From Sialis fuliginosa (Eukaryota > Arthropoda > Insecta > Megaloptera > Sialidae): a DNA stretch of 64,000 bases. The stretch spans positions 33,120,267-33,184,266 of the forward strand of contig OY540809.1 in assembly GCA_961205875.1 (NCBI GenBank), given 5' to 3'. The notes beneath the pieces are model-generated. The model saw only the letters and a list, made by a program, of their open reading frames with translations, was not told the DNA's origin and did not search any database. The translations under genes were made by a program, and so were the position numbers. Positions 35,675 to 48,350 of this stretch are shown here, one piece after another; the first letter of the stretch is position 1, and the number at the start of each line of letters is the position of its first letter.

Positions 35675-36205
35675 ACACAATGTAACTAGAGGCCCGGGGA
35701 CCTCGGGGCAAGAAGTGACCGAGCCCCCCCCCCAGAATATGAAAAAAATAAAAATTGAAGACTTTTTTTGGTCCTTATTTGCAAATTGAACAAGGATAAA
35801 AAAGAGGTCATTTTAATTTCTAATAAGTGTAACATTTTCAAGTTAGAACAAAATAAAAAGAAATTGCCGCGGGGGCTTTTTATCCTCGGGGGCCCCGGGC
35901 CAATAAGTGGCTGAGGGGCGCTCAATTTATGGAAAAATAAAAATTGACCTTTTTTTCAATGTTAACTTGAATTTTACACTTTTTACTAATTAATTACTAA
36001 AAGTTCGCAATGAAAAAAAAAGTCATTAAAATTTATAATAAAAAAAAACATTTTCAAGTTAGGAACAAAAAACAAAAAAGGTCTTCAATTTTTATATATT
36101 TTGCATATTTTTTTTGTTCTTGTTCACCCTAATTTTTACGCTATCGCGGGGGCCTCCTATAGTCGGGGGGCCCAGGGCACTGCCCCGGTGGTAGTTACGG
36201 TCCTG
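35675..36205. mobile_element. hAT-like element, left end decayed
   Basis: The right end reads GGTAGTTACGGTCCTG (to 36205). The left end ACACAATGTAACTAGAGGCC is a decayed inverse of CAGGACCGTAACTA. GGGGGCCCCGGGCC-type blocks and two internal related segments follow. No target duplication is clear. Confidence 0.55.
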
Positions 36206-36664
36206 CGTAACATACATATTTACAATATATTTTAAAATTTAGTCAAATATGTACTTCAAATAAACCCCTTGGCAGAGTTGGGCATCAGACGATTAATTTT
36301 TTTAGTCGATTGAAAAATTGACGAATAACGAATAAACCGCACATTATTCGCAACTAACGAATAAAAATATAGTTATTCGTAATCACGAGTACTCACGAAT
36401 AACGATTGATTAGTTTTTATTCGTAAGATCTTCGAATAACGAATAATCATTCGTTAGTTTCAGATTATTCTAACTAAAAAATTACGAATAAACTATTACT
36501 ACCTGTACTTTGGCGTAATAATATAATTATGATGCATGATGGGGGTTATTGTCACTTCTTGAATTAATTTTTTTTTTAAGTCCAGACACGTATTTAGTGA
36601 TATTTTAGACCCGTATTGTTAAAATAACAAATAATACACATATACTAAATAGAAACCTTGCTTA

Positions 36665-37397
36665 TCTATATATATAAAAATGAATGTTCGTTTGTGTGTG
36701 GCTTATAGACTCGGGAGTTACTGAACCGATTTCAATGCGGTTTTCACCAATAGTCAGATAATTTTTACGAGCAGTATCGTGGATAATAATATTTTATGAA
36801 AATCTAAGATTTAACATCAAATGATTAAACAGAATCTTTTGCACAGCGTCTTTTGTTTCTATGATGTCAGAGCATAGAACTGTCATTTATATAAAAACAC
36901 AGTAGCTATGGAATATAAGACGCTGAAAACAATTACTATATGTGAATGTCAGTTTGAATCATGATACCTACAAATATATATCTTTCCACCATGAGTTTGA
37001 ATGAAAAAATATGCATTTTACAATATAAATAAACGGATTTTTATAAATTACAATCAAGAACTTCCAAGAAAGGTAACCTATTTATTTATTTTTGATTTTC
37101 ATACAAATTATAAGATAAAACCTGGTGTTTCCTGGGAGAAAATATAATTTCACACGATTTTTTGAATAATTACTGAATGGATTTTATTCCGGTTTTCACT
37201 AATGGATAGGTTCAGTTTAGGTGTATAATTTGTGGATATTTTGGGTAAATTTCATGAAACCGGAAAAAACAATTTGTGGTGAATCGTGCGTTGTTAGCAT
37301 GTTGGGTGGGCGTGTTGGGTGGGCATGTTGGGTAGGCATGATTACTTTATGTTTAGTTTAATTAATATCTCCGGGTAACACCGGGCCAATGCGCTAG
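36665..37397 (+). mobile_element. Helitron-like element (second family)
   Basis: The 5' end TCTATATATATAAAAATGAA is at 36665. The 3' end has a hairpin CCGGGTAACACCGG, then GCCAATGCGCTAG to 37397, followed by T and preceded by A at 36664. The right arm of the host foldback lacks it (uninterrupted GCTTATAATTTAATTAATTT around 38496-38515), which gives an empty site. No helicase ORF is present. Confidence 0.82.
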
Positions 37398-37420
37398 TAA
37401 TTTAATAAATTTAAAAAAAA

Positions 37421-39300
37421 TTGTACAGAAGCGTATTGAGTGATATTTGAGGCCCGTGTATTAAATTAATTAATAAACTCACAACTCGCCCCCTGTCACA
37501 GATGAAGAGTTGCAACTGGTTTCATTCGATCCGGCGGGAAAAATACTTCGGGATTCTAGGGGATTGGGGGGCAAAACAACCCTCTATCTAGCACAGGAGT
37601 CGAGATATTTACGATTTTTTGTAATGAATACCATAAGTAGCGAAACAGAAAATTTCAATATTTACAATAAATACAGCATATAAACATAAGATATTATTAT
37701 TAAATTTAATAAAATGAAAAAAAAGTACAGACACGTATTTAGTGATATTTTAGGCCCGTATTGTTAAAATAACAAATACACATATACTAAATAGAAACCT
37801 TGCTTATAATTTAATTAATTTAAAAAAAATTGTACAGAAGCGTATTGAGTGATATTTGAGACCCGTGTATTAAATTAATTAATAAACTCACAACTCGCCC
37901 CCTGTCACAAATGAAGAGTTGCAACTGGTTTCATTCGATCCGGCGGGAAAAATACTTCGGGATTCTAGGGGATTGGGGGGCAAAACAACCCTCTATCTAG
38001 CACAGGAGTCGAGATATTTACGATTTTCTGTAATGAATACCATAAGTAGCGAAACAGAAAATTTCAATATTTACAATAAATACAGCATATAAACATAAGA
38101 TATTATTATTAAATTTAATAAAATGAAAAAAAAGTACAGACACGTATTTAGTGATATTTTAGGCCCGTATTGTTAAAATAACAAATACACATATACTAAA
38201 TAATAATATGTTATGTTTATATGCTGTATTTATTGTAAATATTGAAATTTTCTGTTTCACTACTTATGGTATTCATTACAAAAAATCGTAAATATCTCGA
38301 CTCCTGTGCTAGATAGAGGGTTGTTTTGCCCCCCAATCCCCTAGAATCCCGAAGTATTTTTCCCGCCGGATCGAATGGAACCAGTTGCAACTCTTCATCT
38401 GTGACAGGGGGCGAGTTGTGAGTTTATTAATTAATTTAATACACGGGGGCCTCAAATATCACTCAATACGCTTCTGTAATTTTTTTTTTAAATTAATTAA
38501 ATTATAAGCAAGGTTTCTATTTAGTATATGTGTATTTGTTATTTTAACAATACGGGCCTAAAATATCACTAAATACGTGTCTGTACTTTTTTTTCATTTT
38601 ATTAAATTTAATAATAATATCTTATGTTTATATGCTGTATTTATTGTAAATATTGAAATTTTCTGTTTCGCTACTTATGGTATTCATTACAAAAAATCGT
38701 AAATATCTCGACTCCTGTGCTAGATAGAGGGTTGTTTTGCCCCCCAATCCCCTAGAATCCCGAAGTATTTTTCCCGCCGGATCGAATGGAACCAGTTGCA
38801 ACTCTTCATCTGTGACAGGGGGCGAGTTGTGAGTTTATTAATTAATTTAATACACGGGGGCCTCAAATATCACTCAATACGCTTCTGTAAATTTATTTTT
38901 AAATTAATTAAATTATAAGCAAGGTTTCTATTTAGTATATGTGTATTTGTTATTTTAACAATACGGGCCTAAAATATCACTAAATACGTGTCTGTACTTT
39001 TTTTTCATTTTATTAAATTTAATAATAATATCTTATGTTTATATGCTGTATTTATTGTAAATATTGAAATTTTCTGTTTCGCTACTTATGGTATTCATTA
39101 CAAAAAATCGTAAATATCTCGACTCCTGTGCTAGATAGAGGGTTGTTTTGCCCCCCAATCCTCTAGAATCCCGAAGTATTTTTCCCGCCGGATCGAATGA
39201 AACCAGTTGCAACTCTTCATCTGTGACAGGGGGCGAGTTGTGAGTTTATTAATTAATTTAATACACGGGCCTCAAATATCACTCAATACTCTTCTGTACA
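37421..39300. repeat. ~409-bp units, two direct then three inverted
   Basis: Each unit contains TTGTACAGAAGCGTATTGAG, CGCCCCCTGTCACA, TCATTCGATCCGGCGGGAAA, TCGAGATATTTACGATTTT and CAGACACGTATTTAGTGATA. The third and fourth of these motifs are shared with the Helitron-like elements at 29003-34387, so the unit appears to include captured Helitron sequence. Copies differ at few positions. Confidence 0.85.
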
Positions 39301-39835
39301 ATTTTTTTTTAATTTATTAAATTATAAGCAAGGTTTCTATTTAGTATATGTGTATTATTTGTTATTTTAACAATACGGGTCTAAAATATCACTAAATACG
39401 TGTCTGGACTTAAAAAAAAAATTAATTCAAGAAGTGACAATAACCCCCATCATGCATCATAATTATATTATTACGCCAAAGTACATGTAGTAATAGTTTA
39501 TTCGTAATTTTTTAGTTAGAATAATCTGAAACTAACGAATGATTATTCGTTATTCGAAGATCTTACGAATAAAAACTAATCAATCGTTATTCGTGAGTAC
39601 TCGTGATTACGAATAACTATATTTTTATTCGTTAGTTGCGAATAAAACTGCGATTTATTCGTAAATTTTTATTCGCAATCACGATTGAATTTTGCCCAAC
39701 TCTGCCCCTTGGGTATGTCTGCGTACTTAAGGAACAACATGTATACAGAAACGAATTAATTAAAAATAAGCATCTACAAAACGACAAACAGTGACTTTGT
39801 TGACATTAGGATTAATTCATTCAAACATATTTATA

Positions 39836-41569
39836 CAGTGTATTCCAAATTGATTAAGCCATAGCAAATTTAACATAGGAACAATTAGAAATGTTGTAGT
39901 AGCCTTTGGTCAAATTTAACGATATATCATTGGTGCATTTTGAAATGCCGCCACAAAATTTTATAAAATTGCCATTAGTATTTTGTTTTCATTTTGGTAT
40001 CTGTCAAAAATTACTAATATTTATTGTAATCGCAGAATAATTAAAACATTATTCATTCTGATATTATAATTAACTAGTAGGTACACGATTAAAGAGAAAT
40101 TGCAAATGGATACATTTAGGTGTTATTTCTAAGTATTTAGCGTCGAATTTGAGAAATGACTAATACTATTGAGTATCATATTTCAAGCATAGGTAATAAA
40201 ATAAATAATAACTAAAATAAAATTAAGTAACGAAAATAAATTAATATGTTTTAGAGGGCATAATATGTATCGCAATTTTGAAGAAAGGAGCTGTTTAAAA
40301 TCCAAACTTAACTTCAGAAGAATCATTGACTATAACTGATTCATAAACACAATATATTCAATAATTTAGATCAGGCCTGCACAACTCAAAATGTAAGGCG
40401 GGCCGTAATACTTGTTCGAGCCGAAATAAAATTTTTTACTCGAAAACTATAAACTTTTAAGAAAAATCATAAAATTAAAAAAGTACTTATTGTTAGAACT
40501 AAGCAAGGATTCTCTGAGAATTGATTTTAAAATTTATTGTTAATTTTTTTATACAACTTTTTTATAAAGAAAAAATTTTGAAATTTTGAAAAAAAAATTG
40601 CATTACATATTATTAATAAACAATTCTGTGAGAATCTTTGCATAAATCTAAGTACTTTTTACCTCTTGCGATTATTTATAAAAACTAGTAGGTAATTTTT
40701 GAGTAAAAAAGTATGGAAAATCCAGAAAGTTTTCTTTGGTTCCAAACAAAAATTGTTTAGTTTATCTCTTAAATTATTAATTTGCAACAAAAAATACAGA
40801 TTTATATTTGAAAAAGAAAAGTTGAACCTGAAAACACATCAAATTGGCCTTTCTAAGCTCACCCCATAATGTCAATATTTAGCCCCCTCAAAACCATGAA
40901 ACTTTTGTCTGATACATTTTTTTTTAAATTCGTTATTTTGGAAAATTTATAATATTATGAATGTTCACCAAAGTCTTCGCGGGCCGCAAAGTAGGTGCTG
41001 GCGGGCCACATGCGGCCCGCAGGCCGTATGTTGTGCAGGCCTGATTTAGATTAACTGAAAGAACATTTGTTATACTTTATTTATTTTTAATGTATTTTTA
41101 AAATTAAATATAGTTATTTTTATGTATCCACTGTTTACTGCTTTCGTTCCAGTAAAATTTTGTAAGTGTAAATTAGAAATTAAAATACAATCATTTACTT
41201 TGTGTGTACAAAATAAATACATAAATATAAACTGGAGTATCATAGATAGTAAAGAATAAAACACAACATAAAATTAAATAAAACATCAAAGATAAAATTA
41301 CAATAGTATAATTAATTAATCGTTTAATCCGTTACTTGCACCAATAAGTTACAAATTCTGCGATTAAAATGTTTTAATTATGATTATTTTCATGATTTTG
41401 ACAGATATAAAATTGAAAACAAAATACTGATGACAATTTTATTAAATTTTGTGGCGGCATTTCAAAATGCACCAATGACACATCGTTAAATTCGATCAAA
41501 GGTTATTACAACACTTCTAATTGTCCGCATGTTAAATTTCCTATGGCTTAATCAACTTGGAATACACTG
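39836..41569. mobile_element. Long-TIR element (CAGTGTATTCCAA ends) flanked by TA
   Basis: CAGTGTATTCCAAATTGATT at 39836 is mirrored by AATCAACTTGGAATACACTG ending at 41569. TA lies on both sides (39834-39835 and 41570-41571). Arms of about 185 bp include TGCATTTTGAAATGCCGCCA. The TA target and CAGT start suggest Tc1/mariner relatives. A hAT element (40372-41043) is nested inside, and a partial relative is at 44950-45281. Confidence 0.85.
40372..41043. mobile_element. hAT-type element (CAGGCCTGCACAAC ends), 8-bp target duplication
   Basis: CAGGCCTGCACAAC at 40372 pairs with GTTGTGCAGGCCTG ending at 41043. ATTTAGAT is duplicated at 40364-40371 and 41044-41051. GCGGGCC-rich subterminal blocks are typical of hAT non-autonomous elements; no transposase remains. 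Confidence 0.93.
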
Positions 41570-41601
41570 TATATTAAAAATAAACAAAACTATTTACAAT
41601 T

Positions 41602-41870
41602 AGGGTTGCCAGGTGTCCACTATTTGAGCGGATAGTCCGCTTTTTCACATTATGTTCACTATTTTTTTCACAAAATAGTGGGACACTTTTTTTTATTCAA
41701 AAGCTTTATGATGAAATGGTACGTAATCTAAAGCAAGCGGCTCGCGAGTATCTTTGGTGCGGCCCTTAACCTGGATTGGAATTGGCGTGAATAAAAAAAA
41801 AAGGTCAGTTTTTATTTTTACATATTCTGGCCCCGCTTTTCGCTTTTTTTTAAGCAGACCTGGCAACCCT
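41602..41870. mobile_element. Short TIR element (AGGGTTGCCAGGT ends)
   Basis: AGGGTTGCCAGGT at 41602 pairs with ACCTGGCAACCCT ending at 41870. ATT flanks both ends imperfectly placed (before 41602 and after 41870). Superfamily not decided. Confidence 0.72.
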
Positions 41871-43086
41871 ATTAACAATGACAACAATAAATTTTAGCAA
41901 ACAATTAATAGATAGTGTAAAGAAATTATAACAGTATTCCTATATAATTATTATTCCGGGTTATTTATCACATGGCCTCACATCCTATCACGGGCCTTCA
42001 GACTGGAATAGTTGGTGGACCCCCTAAGAATTTTTTTTCAACCAGGTTTTTTTAATGGCATTTTTCCCCGCCGCACCGGTCCCTCTTTAGATCCAGGCCC
42101 TAGGACTAGTCCTGTCCATGTGGGACCCTGATTTATCACCCGTTATCTTATCTACCCGTTTTTATTTATTATATTTCATAAATCATATTCAAGTATTATG
42201 TAATAATAATGACCAACAAAATATTTTTCGTAAAAAATATTAAATATTTAAAAGCGGGATATATCTAAAACTATAAAAAAATGCTTTAATAATAACATTA
42301 ATTGAAATAGGTCTCATTGTTGAAATAAATTTTATTGTAAATATAGCTAATTTAGCTATTGAATATTATTTAATGAACATAATAAAAAACTAAAAATAAA
42401 TATTTATTATTGAAAAATAAAAATATAATTGCTTGACAGAAATAATTTTCCTTACATTAATATACAGAAAAATACATATTAAATAAATAGAACTTATAAA
42501 ATCCAAAAATATATCCATGCAAATATAACAGTGTAAAAATAGTATTATTCTGTCACATTATAAAACACACGTTTGTCAGGTGCACAACAAACACACAAAT
42601 AGTCAACTGTCCAGGAAAATCTATTTTTAATAGCTGGAGAAACGTATTCTTACCCAGTATAACCTACAAAAAAGTTTTTATTGTATTTAATTGTTGATCG
42701 TACGTTACCCTTAACATGCTATTAATGACAAACATTAAAAAAGCAATCAAATTTATGAAAATTTATAAACAAATAAGACTACTTACGCTTTAAAATACAG
42801 AGAAAAATTTGAATTTGGTTTTCCGCCAGACGTAGCTTCAATAAACACGATAAAGTGATTGGTTCTTACCTTCACTAAGTTTATATATAAACCATATTTC
42901 TGAAAACAATATTATACAGTTGGCTATTTTGGAATATTAAAAATATTTGAGACCACTGGAGACCACAGTTTAAGACGTATGTCTTACGGATATATTCATG
43001 TACATATTATATTTAACCAGATTTGACGATTTGACGTATTGTTTAATTTTGTTGTAAACCTACTATTTTTGTTAAATAGCAATAAT
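41871..43086. other. Upstream region of RPB9, no other gene seen
   Basis: A short GC-richer segment with GGGCCTTCAGACTGG and CCGCCGCACCGG (about 41990-42110) looks like a decayed repeat. The rest is A/T rich. The RPB9 promoter must lie here, but no TATA or initiator can be picked with confidence. Confidence 0.4.
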
Positions 43087-44561
<1,475 letters not shown>

Positions 44562-44949
44562 ATTTATTATTTTAAGAATACTTTATTAATATACAAGAAT
44601 ATTTGGAAACGATAATTCTTATTCTATACACAAAGCAAAAATGTAAGCAGGAAGAAGAATCTACAATTTACTTTATATTGCACATTCCTCTAATAATTTG
44701 AGAGTATTTAAATAATGTATTGAATATGTAAATTGCATTGTATTTTGATTGTTATTTTAAATAAAAATACAAAATGTTCTCGTAATATATTTATTTTCTG
44801 ATATATTATTGATTTATATTTTATTATACTTTTATATAAATATATCATTTTTAAAATGGCTATACATATTAGGATCATTAATAATATAACAGTGATTTTT
44901 GCAAAATTTAAGAATAATTTCACATTTAGAATTTATTTCTTCTTTATAA
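44562..44949. other. Downstream flank of RPB9, AT-rich
   Basis: No gene. The likely RPB9 cleavage site is just after the AATAAA at 44557. Confidence 0.4.
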
Positions 44950-45281
44950 TTGAAAAATTTTGGTCAAATTTAACGATGATGATTGGTACATTTTGAAATG
45001 CCGCCACAAAATTTAATAAAATAGTATGTAATCAGTATTTTGTTTTCAAATTTATATCTGTCAAAAAATATTATTATAATTTTATCTAGGATGCTTAAAT
45101 TATTGAAATTAAAGTTGAGAACAAAATACTGTTGATTAATTTAAAATTTATCAGTTAGTTTCGAGACGACAATTCAAAATGCACCAATCACATATCGTTA
45201 AATTTGATCAAAGGTTACTACAACACTTCTAATTGTCCCTATGTTAAATTTCCTATGGCTTAACCATCTTGGAATACACTG
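44950..45281. mobile_element. Partial relative of the CAGTGTATTCCAA element
   Basis: The right end CTTGGAATACACTG closes at 45281 and is followed by TA. TGCCGCCAC (about 45000) and inverse arm parts are present, but the left terminus is missing. It is a 5'-truncated, diverged copy of the family at 39836-41569. Confidence 0.75.
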
Positions 45282-45713
45282 TATAGAGCATGGATTATGT
45301 ATTAACATAATGGTGTAACAATACTTCAAAATAGTAGGAGAGATGCGGTAAAGTTGGGATATATCCATCTCTTTTCTAAGAATGAAATAGTTACATTCCT
45401 TTTTAAATACGGACAAGTTGAAATATATCTGAACGCATTTTCTATTTTTCTATCTCTTTCTTTTGACATGACTGTTTTCGATGTGTGGTACTTATTGTAC
45501 GCAAATTAGAAGTCATACTTTTTTAGTGTAGTGACATCTAGCGTGCAAATGCAAAACTAAAAATCTCGTTTACCGACTATCATAACAGAAATCTGTATTA
45601 TCTATACCTAACCTAACTTCATGGTATTAAATTGTTTCCATTGCATGGTGCGCGCCTTTCATTTCATTTCCGTTGTATTACTAAAATTTCACCCTGAATG
45701 CGCCTAAAGAAGT
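45282..45713. other. Intergenic stretch, nothing recognised
   Basis: No gene, RNA or paired termini seen. Confidence 0.4.
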
Positions 45714-45721
45714 CATATATC

Positions 45722-46058
45722 CAGGGCTTCGAACCGAACTGAACCGAAAACTGTTATTTTTTGCCGGAACAGAGCCGAAATAAAAATATCGGTTTTTACG
45801 GTTCAGTACATGTTAAATACGCGCGTGAACATGATCTTATTTCCCACTTCAATTGTCGTTCGGGCTATCATACAAGTACCATAAAATATTTTAATAATAA
45901 TAAAATAATGTTTTTTTAATTAATCACCTGGAGCTGAACCTAAAACCGGAAAAACCGTTATTTTTTGCGGAACGAAAACCGGAACCGAACCGAAATATAT
46001 TTTTTTACTCGAACCAGAACGAAAACCGAAACGAAAAAAATAACGGTTCGAAGCCCCG
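45722..46058. mobile_element. hAT-type element (CAGGGCTTCGAACCG ends), 8-bp target duplication
   Basis: CAGGGCTTCGAACCG at 45722 pairs with CGGTTCGAAGCCCCG ending at 46058 (one base of the final CTG changed). CATATATC is duplicated at 45714-45721 and 46059-46066. It is a second copy, inverted relative to 19639-20015. It lies 320 bp upstream of the HSPBP1 ATG. Confidence 0.9.
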
Positions 46059-46378
46059 CATATATCATCAAAAAATGATTTTTTCCGTTTTTTTTTTATA
46101 AAAAAGGTATGACAAGCGATTACATACCACAATAAATTGTACAACAATGTAAAAATTTAATGAATTCATCCATTACTCTTCTAAAATGCAATATAAATGT
46201 TTGAAGACTACTGCTACAATTTCTAGTGGTTTCTAGAACTTGTTAATGTTTGTCACTATGATTATTGATGATTATTGACACATGTAGCATCATTCAAATA
46301 AGTGTACTGTACAAGTGAATTGTATTGTGTTATATTAATGTGAATTAAAAAATACAATTTTATTTTCTATTCTTTATA

Positions 46379-48199
46379 ATGGGTGAAAATCATAATCAAA
46401 ACACAATTTCGGGTTTCATAACGTATCCAACTGAAAATTCAAATCAAGGAAATGAACAGATCCCACAACCAAGACAACCTCAAAATTTACAAGGTTTATT
46501 AAGATTTGCCATGGAAGCAACTAAAACAGAAGACGCTCCAGGAAATTCTTCATTTCAGCCTTTAGATGAAGAAGTAAATTATTATTATTCAATACCTGTC
46601 AGTTGGTTTTAATATATAAATATTTATTTTTAGAGAAAGAAATTCTTAGAAGAAGCCTTAAAATCAATGACTATCGATGTAATCGAAATACTAATGAAGG
46701 CAATAAAAAAATTGAAATCTGCCTCTGAATTAAGTATAGAATGTGACATTTCTCAATATACAGCTGCATTTGAAAACATTTTAGACTTCATTGATAACAT
46801 AGATACAGCAAATGATTTCCACAAAATTGGTGGTTACGATATATTTACATCATGTTGGAATTGTGTCCATTCTTCGATTAGAGCTAGTGCTTGTGAGGTT
46901 CTTGCAGAATTATGTCAAAACAATCCATATTGCCAAAACTTGAAAGCGGTTATGTTAATATGTTGTTAGAACTTTTGAATAATGATTCAGATGAAAAAGT
47001 AGCTACAAAAGCATTGTATGCTATATCATGTATGTATTAGGGTGTTTTTTTTATTTTTATTTTTTCGGTCCCATTTGTTTTAGCTTTGGAACAAAAGTTA
47101 ATTGTCCTAAAATTTCAGATTCGTAGATTAAACCTGTGAACGGCGCAAACCAAACTTTTTTTTATGTGTGAATAGCTCATTGAAAAATGTATTTATTTTA
47201 ATTTCTTACAGCAGCTTATTATAGAGAATTAAATTTCCTACAAAAAAGACTTGCAAGTGCTCAATTCATAAATCCAGTATTTTTAAAGATATATTCGTTT
47301 AAAAATTTCATAAAAAGTAAAATCCAATTTAAACATATCTTTAAAATTACTAGATTTATGAATTTCTCACAAAATATTCCTTTGAGAAATTTTCAAAAAA
47401 ACATTCTTTCAACGAGCTATTCACATAAAGTAAAAATATAAGTTTTCCCGTGTTAATCAAATGGGAAAAAGACTTGGTTTGCGCTGTTCACAGGTTTGAT
47501 CTACGAGTTTGAAATTTTGGGACAGTTAACTTTTAATTCAAAGCTAAAACAGGCCAATGAGACCGAAAAAAATAAATAAAAATAAACACCCTAGTATGTA
47601 TATTAAGTATTTGTTTTTTTAATGTAATTTAAATACTAAATATTCACTTTTCAGGTTTAAGTAGAGACTTTTTACCAGGAATTTTAGAATTTAGAAAATG
47701 TAATGGAATATCGGTTTTATTACGAGTTTTAGAAAAGCCTATTATTAAATTGAAAATCAAAACATGTTTCTTAATATCTTCTCTATGTGATATAAATCAA
47801 GATTTAAAAGGTATATATAAAATTTACAAAAATATGTTAATGTCTATATTAAAAATGTATTTTTCAGGTGATATTATTAAGAGCGATTTTTTGGATATAT
47901 TAATTTCTTGTCTAGCTGAACCTCGAACAGAATGCCACGAACACATACTATCAGCTTTATTAAGTATCGTTTCTGATCATCCTGATGCTATAAAAAAATG
48001 TCAGAATCCCAATTATGGTTTCAAGAGTATTTTGATAAACCATTTAAAACTAATTGAAAATATTGAAGCAGTTGTATGTAATTTTTTTCTAATAAGTTAT
48101 TACTATTACTAATTGTTTTGTTTGTTTTAGGAAGAAAGAGAGTATTGCACAAGTTTACTAAAAATGTTTTCATCAGACTCTACATCAATGTTAAAATAA
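46379..48199 (+). CDS. HSPBP1: Hsp70-binding protein 1 (HSPBP1/Fes1 family nucleotide exchange factor), one apparent frameshift
   Basis: There are five exons, 46379-46573, 46634-47029, 47655-47810, 47868-48073 and 48131-48199, all at GT-AG sites. The N-terminus has the family entry NLQGLLRFAMEATK (residues 37-50). Helical armadillo-like repeats follow (SSIRASACEVLAELCQNNPY, KVATKALYAISCLSRDF, SLCDINQDL, TECHEHILSALLSIVSDHPD). The protein opens Hsp70 to release ADP in the cytosol. In exon 2 an A run at 46935-46938 is one base short: in the current frame translation ends at a stop after MLICC, while adding one base joins to GYVNMLLELLNNDSDEKVA and gives 340 residues, the normal family length. 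This is a sequencing or assembly error or a true lesion. A MITE (47038-47593) sits in intron 2, 8 bp after the splice donor. AATAAA overlaps the stop codon. Confidence 0.93.
47038..47593. mobile_element. MITE in HSPBP1 intron 2
   Basis: TAGGGTGTTTTTTTTATTTT at 47038 is mirrored by AATAAACACCCTA ending at 47593, with further inner symmetry (TTTGGAACAAAAGTTAATTG, and GGTTTGCGC/GCGCAAACC). GTAT lies on both sides (47034-47037 and 47594-47597) as a possible 4-bp target duplication. The splice donor of the host intron is at 47030-47031. Confidence 0.8.
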
Positions 48200-48350
48200 A
48201 ATATTTATTTGAATTTAATGTATTTATTTATTGTAATGAAAACATTTAGAATAGATTTTTATTCAGTTTTTCAAATATTAATTATAATTGTGTGTTGACA
48301 TATACATTTTTATTTAGTAAACTACACTATAAATTGAAAGATAAGTTCTT

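Larger units (their letters stand above)
36273..39704. mobile_element. 3.4-kb hAT-type foldback with ~409-bp arm units
   Basis: CAGAGTTGGGC at 36273 pairs with GCCCAACTCTG ending at 39704. CCCCTTGG is duplicated perfectly at 36265-36272 and 39705-39712. The outer arms contain an ACGAATAAC / TTATTCGT-rich block. Inner arms are made of about 409-bp units: two in one sense (from 37421 and 37830) and three in the inverse sense (ending about 38480, 38890 and 39300). The palindrome turns at about 38205. A Helitron-like insert (36665-37397) is present only in the left arm. No transposase is visible. Confidence 0.9.
35086..39735. repeat. Foldback element split by a 3.4-kb insertion at its right end
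   Basis: CTTAAGTACGCAGACATACT (35090) is mirrored by GTATGTCTGCGTACTTAAGG (39714-39733). The arm continues through AAGGGG and TTTATTTGAAG, whose mirror CTTCAAATAAACCCCTT lies at 36254-36270, on the far side of the hAT foldback 36273-39704. The body (35086-36264) is related to the foldback at 17690-20710. Another hAT-like insert occupies about 35675-36205. Confidence 0.75.

Noticed and set aside
46667..46969. Separate 100-codon gene
   Set aside because: It is exon 2 of HSPBP1 read up to the frameshift-induced stop.
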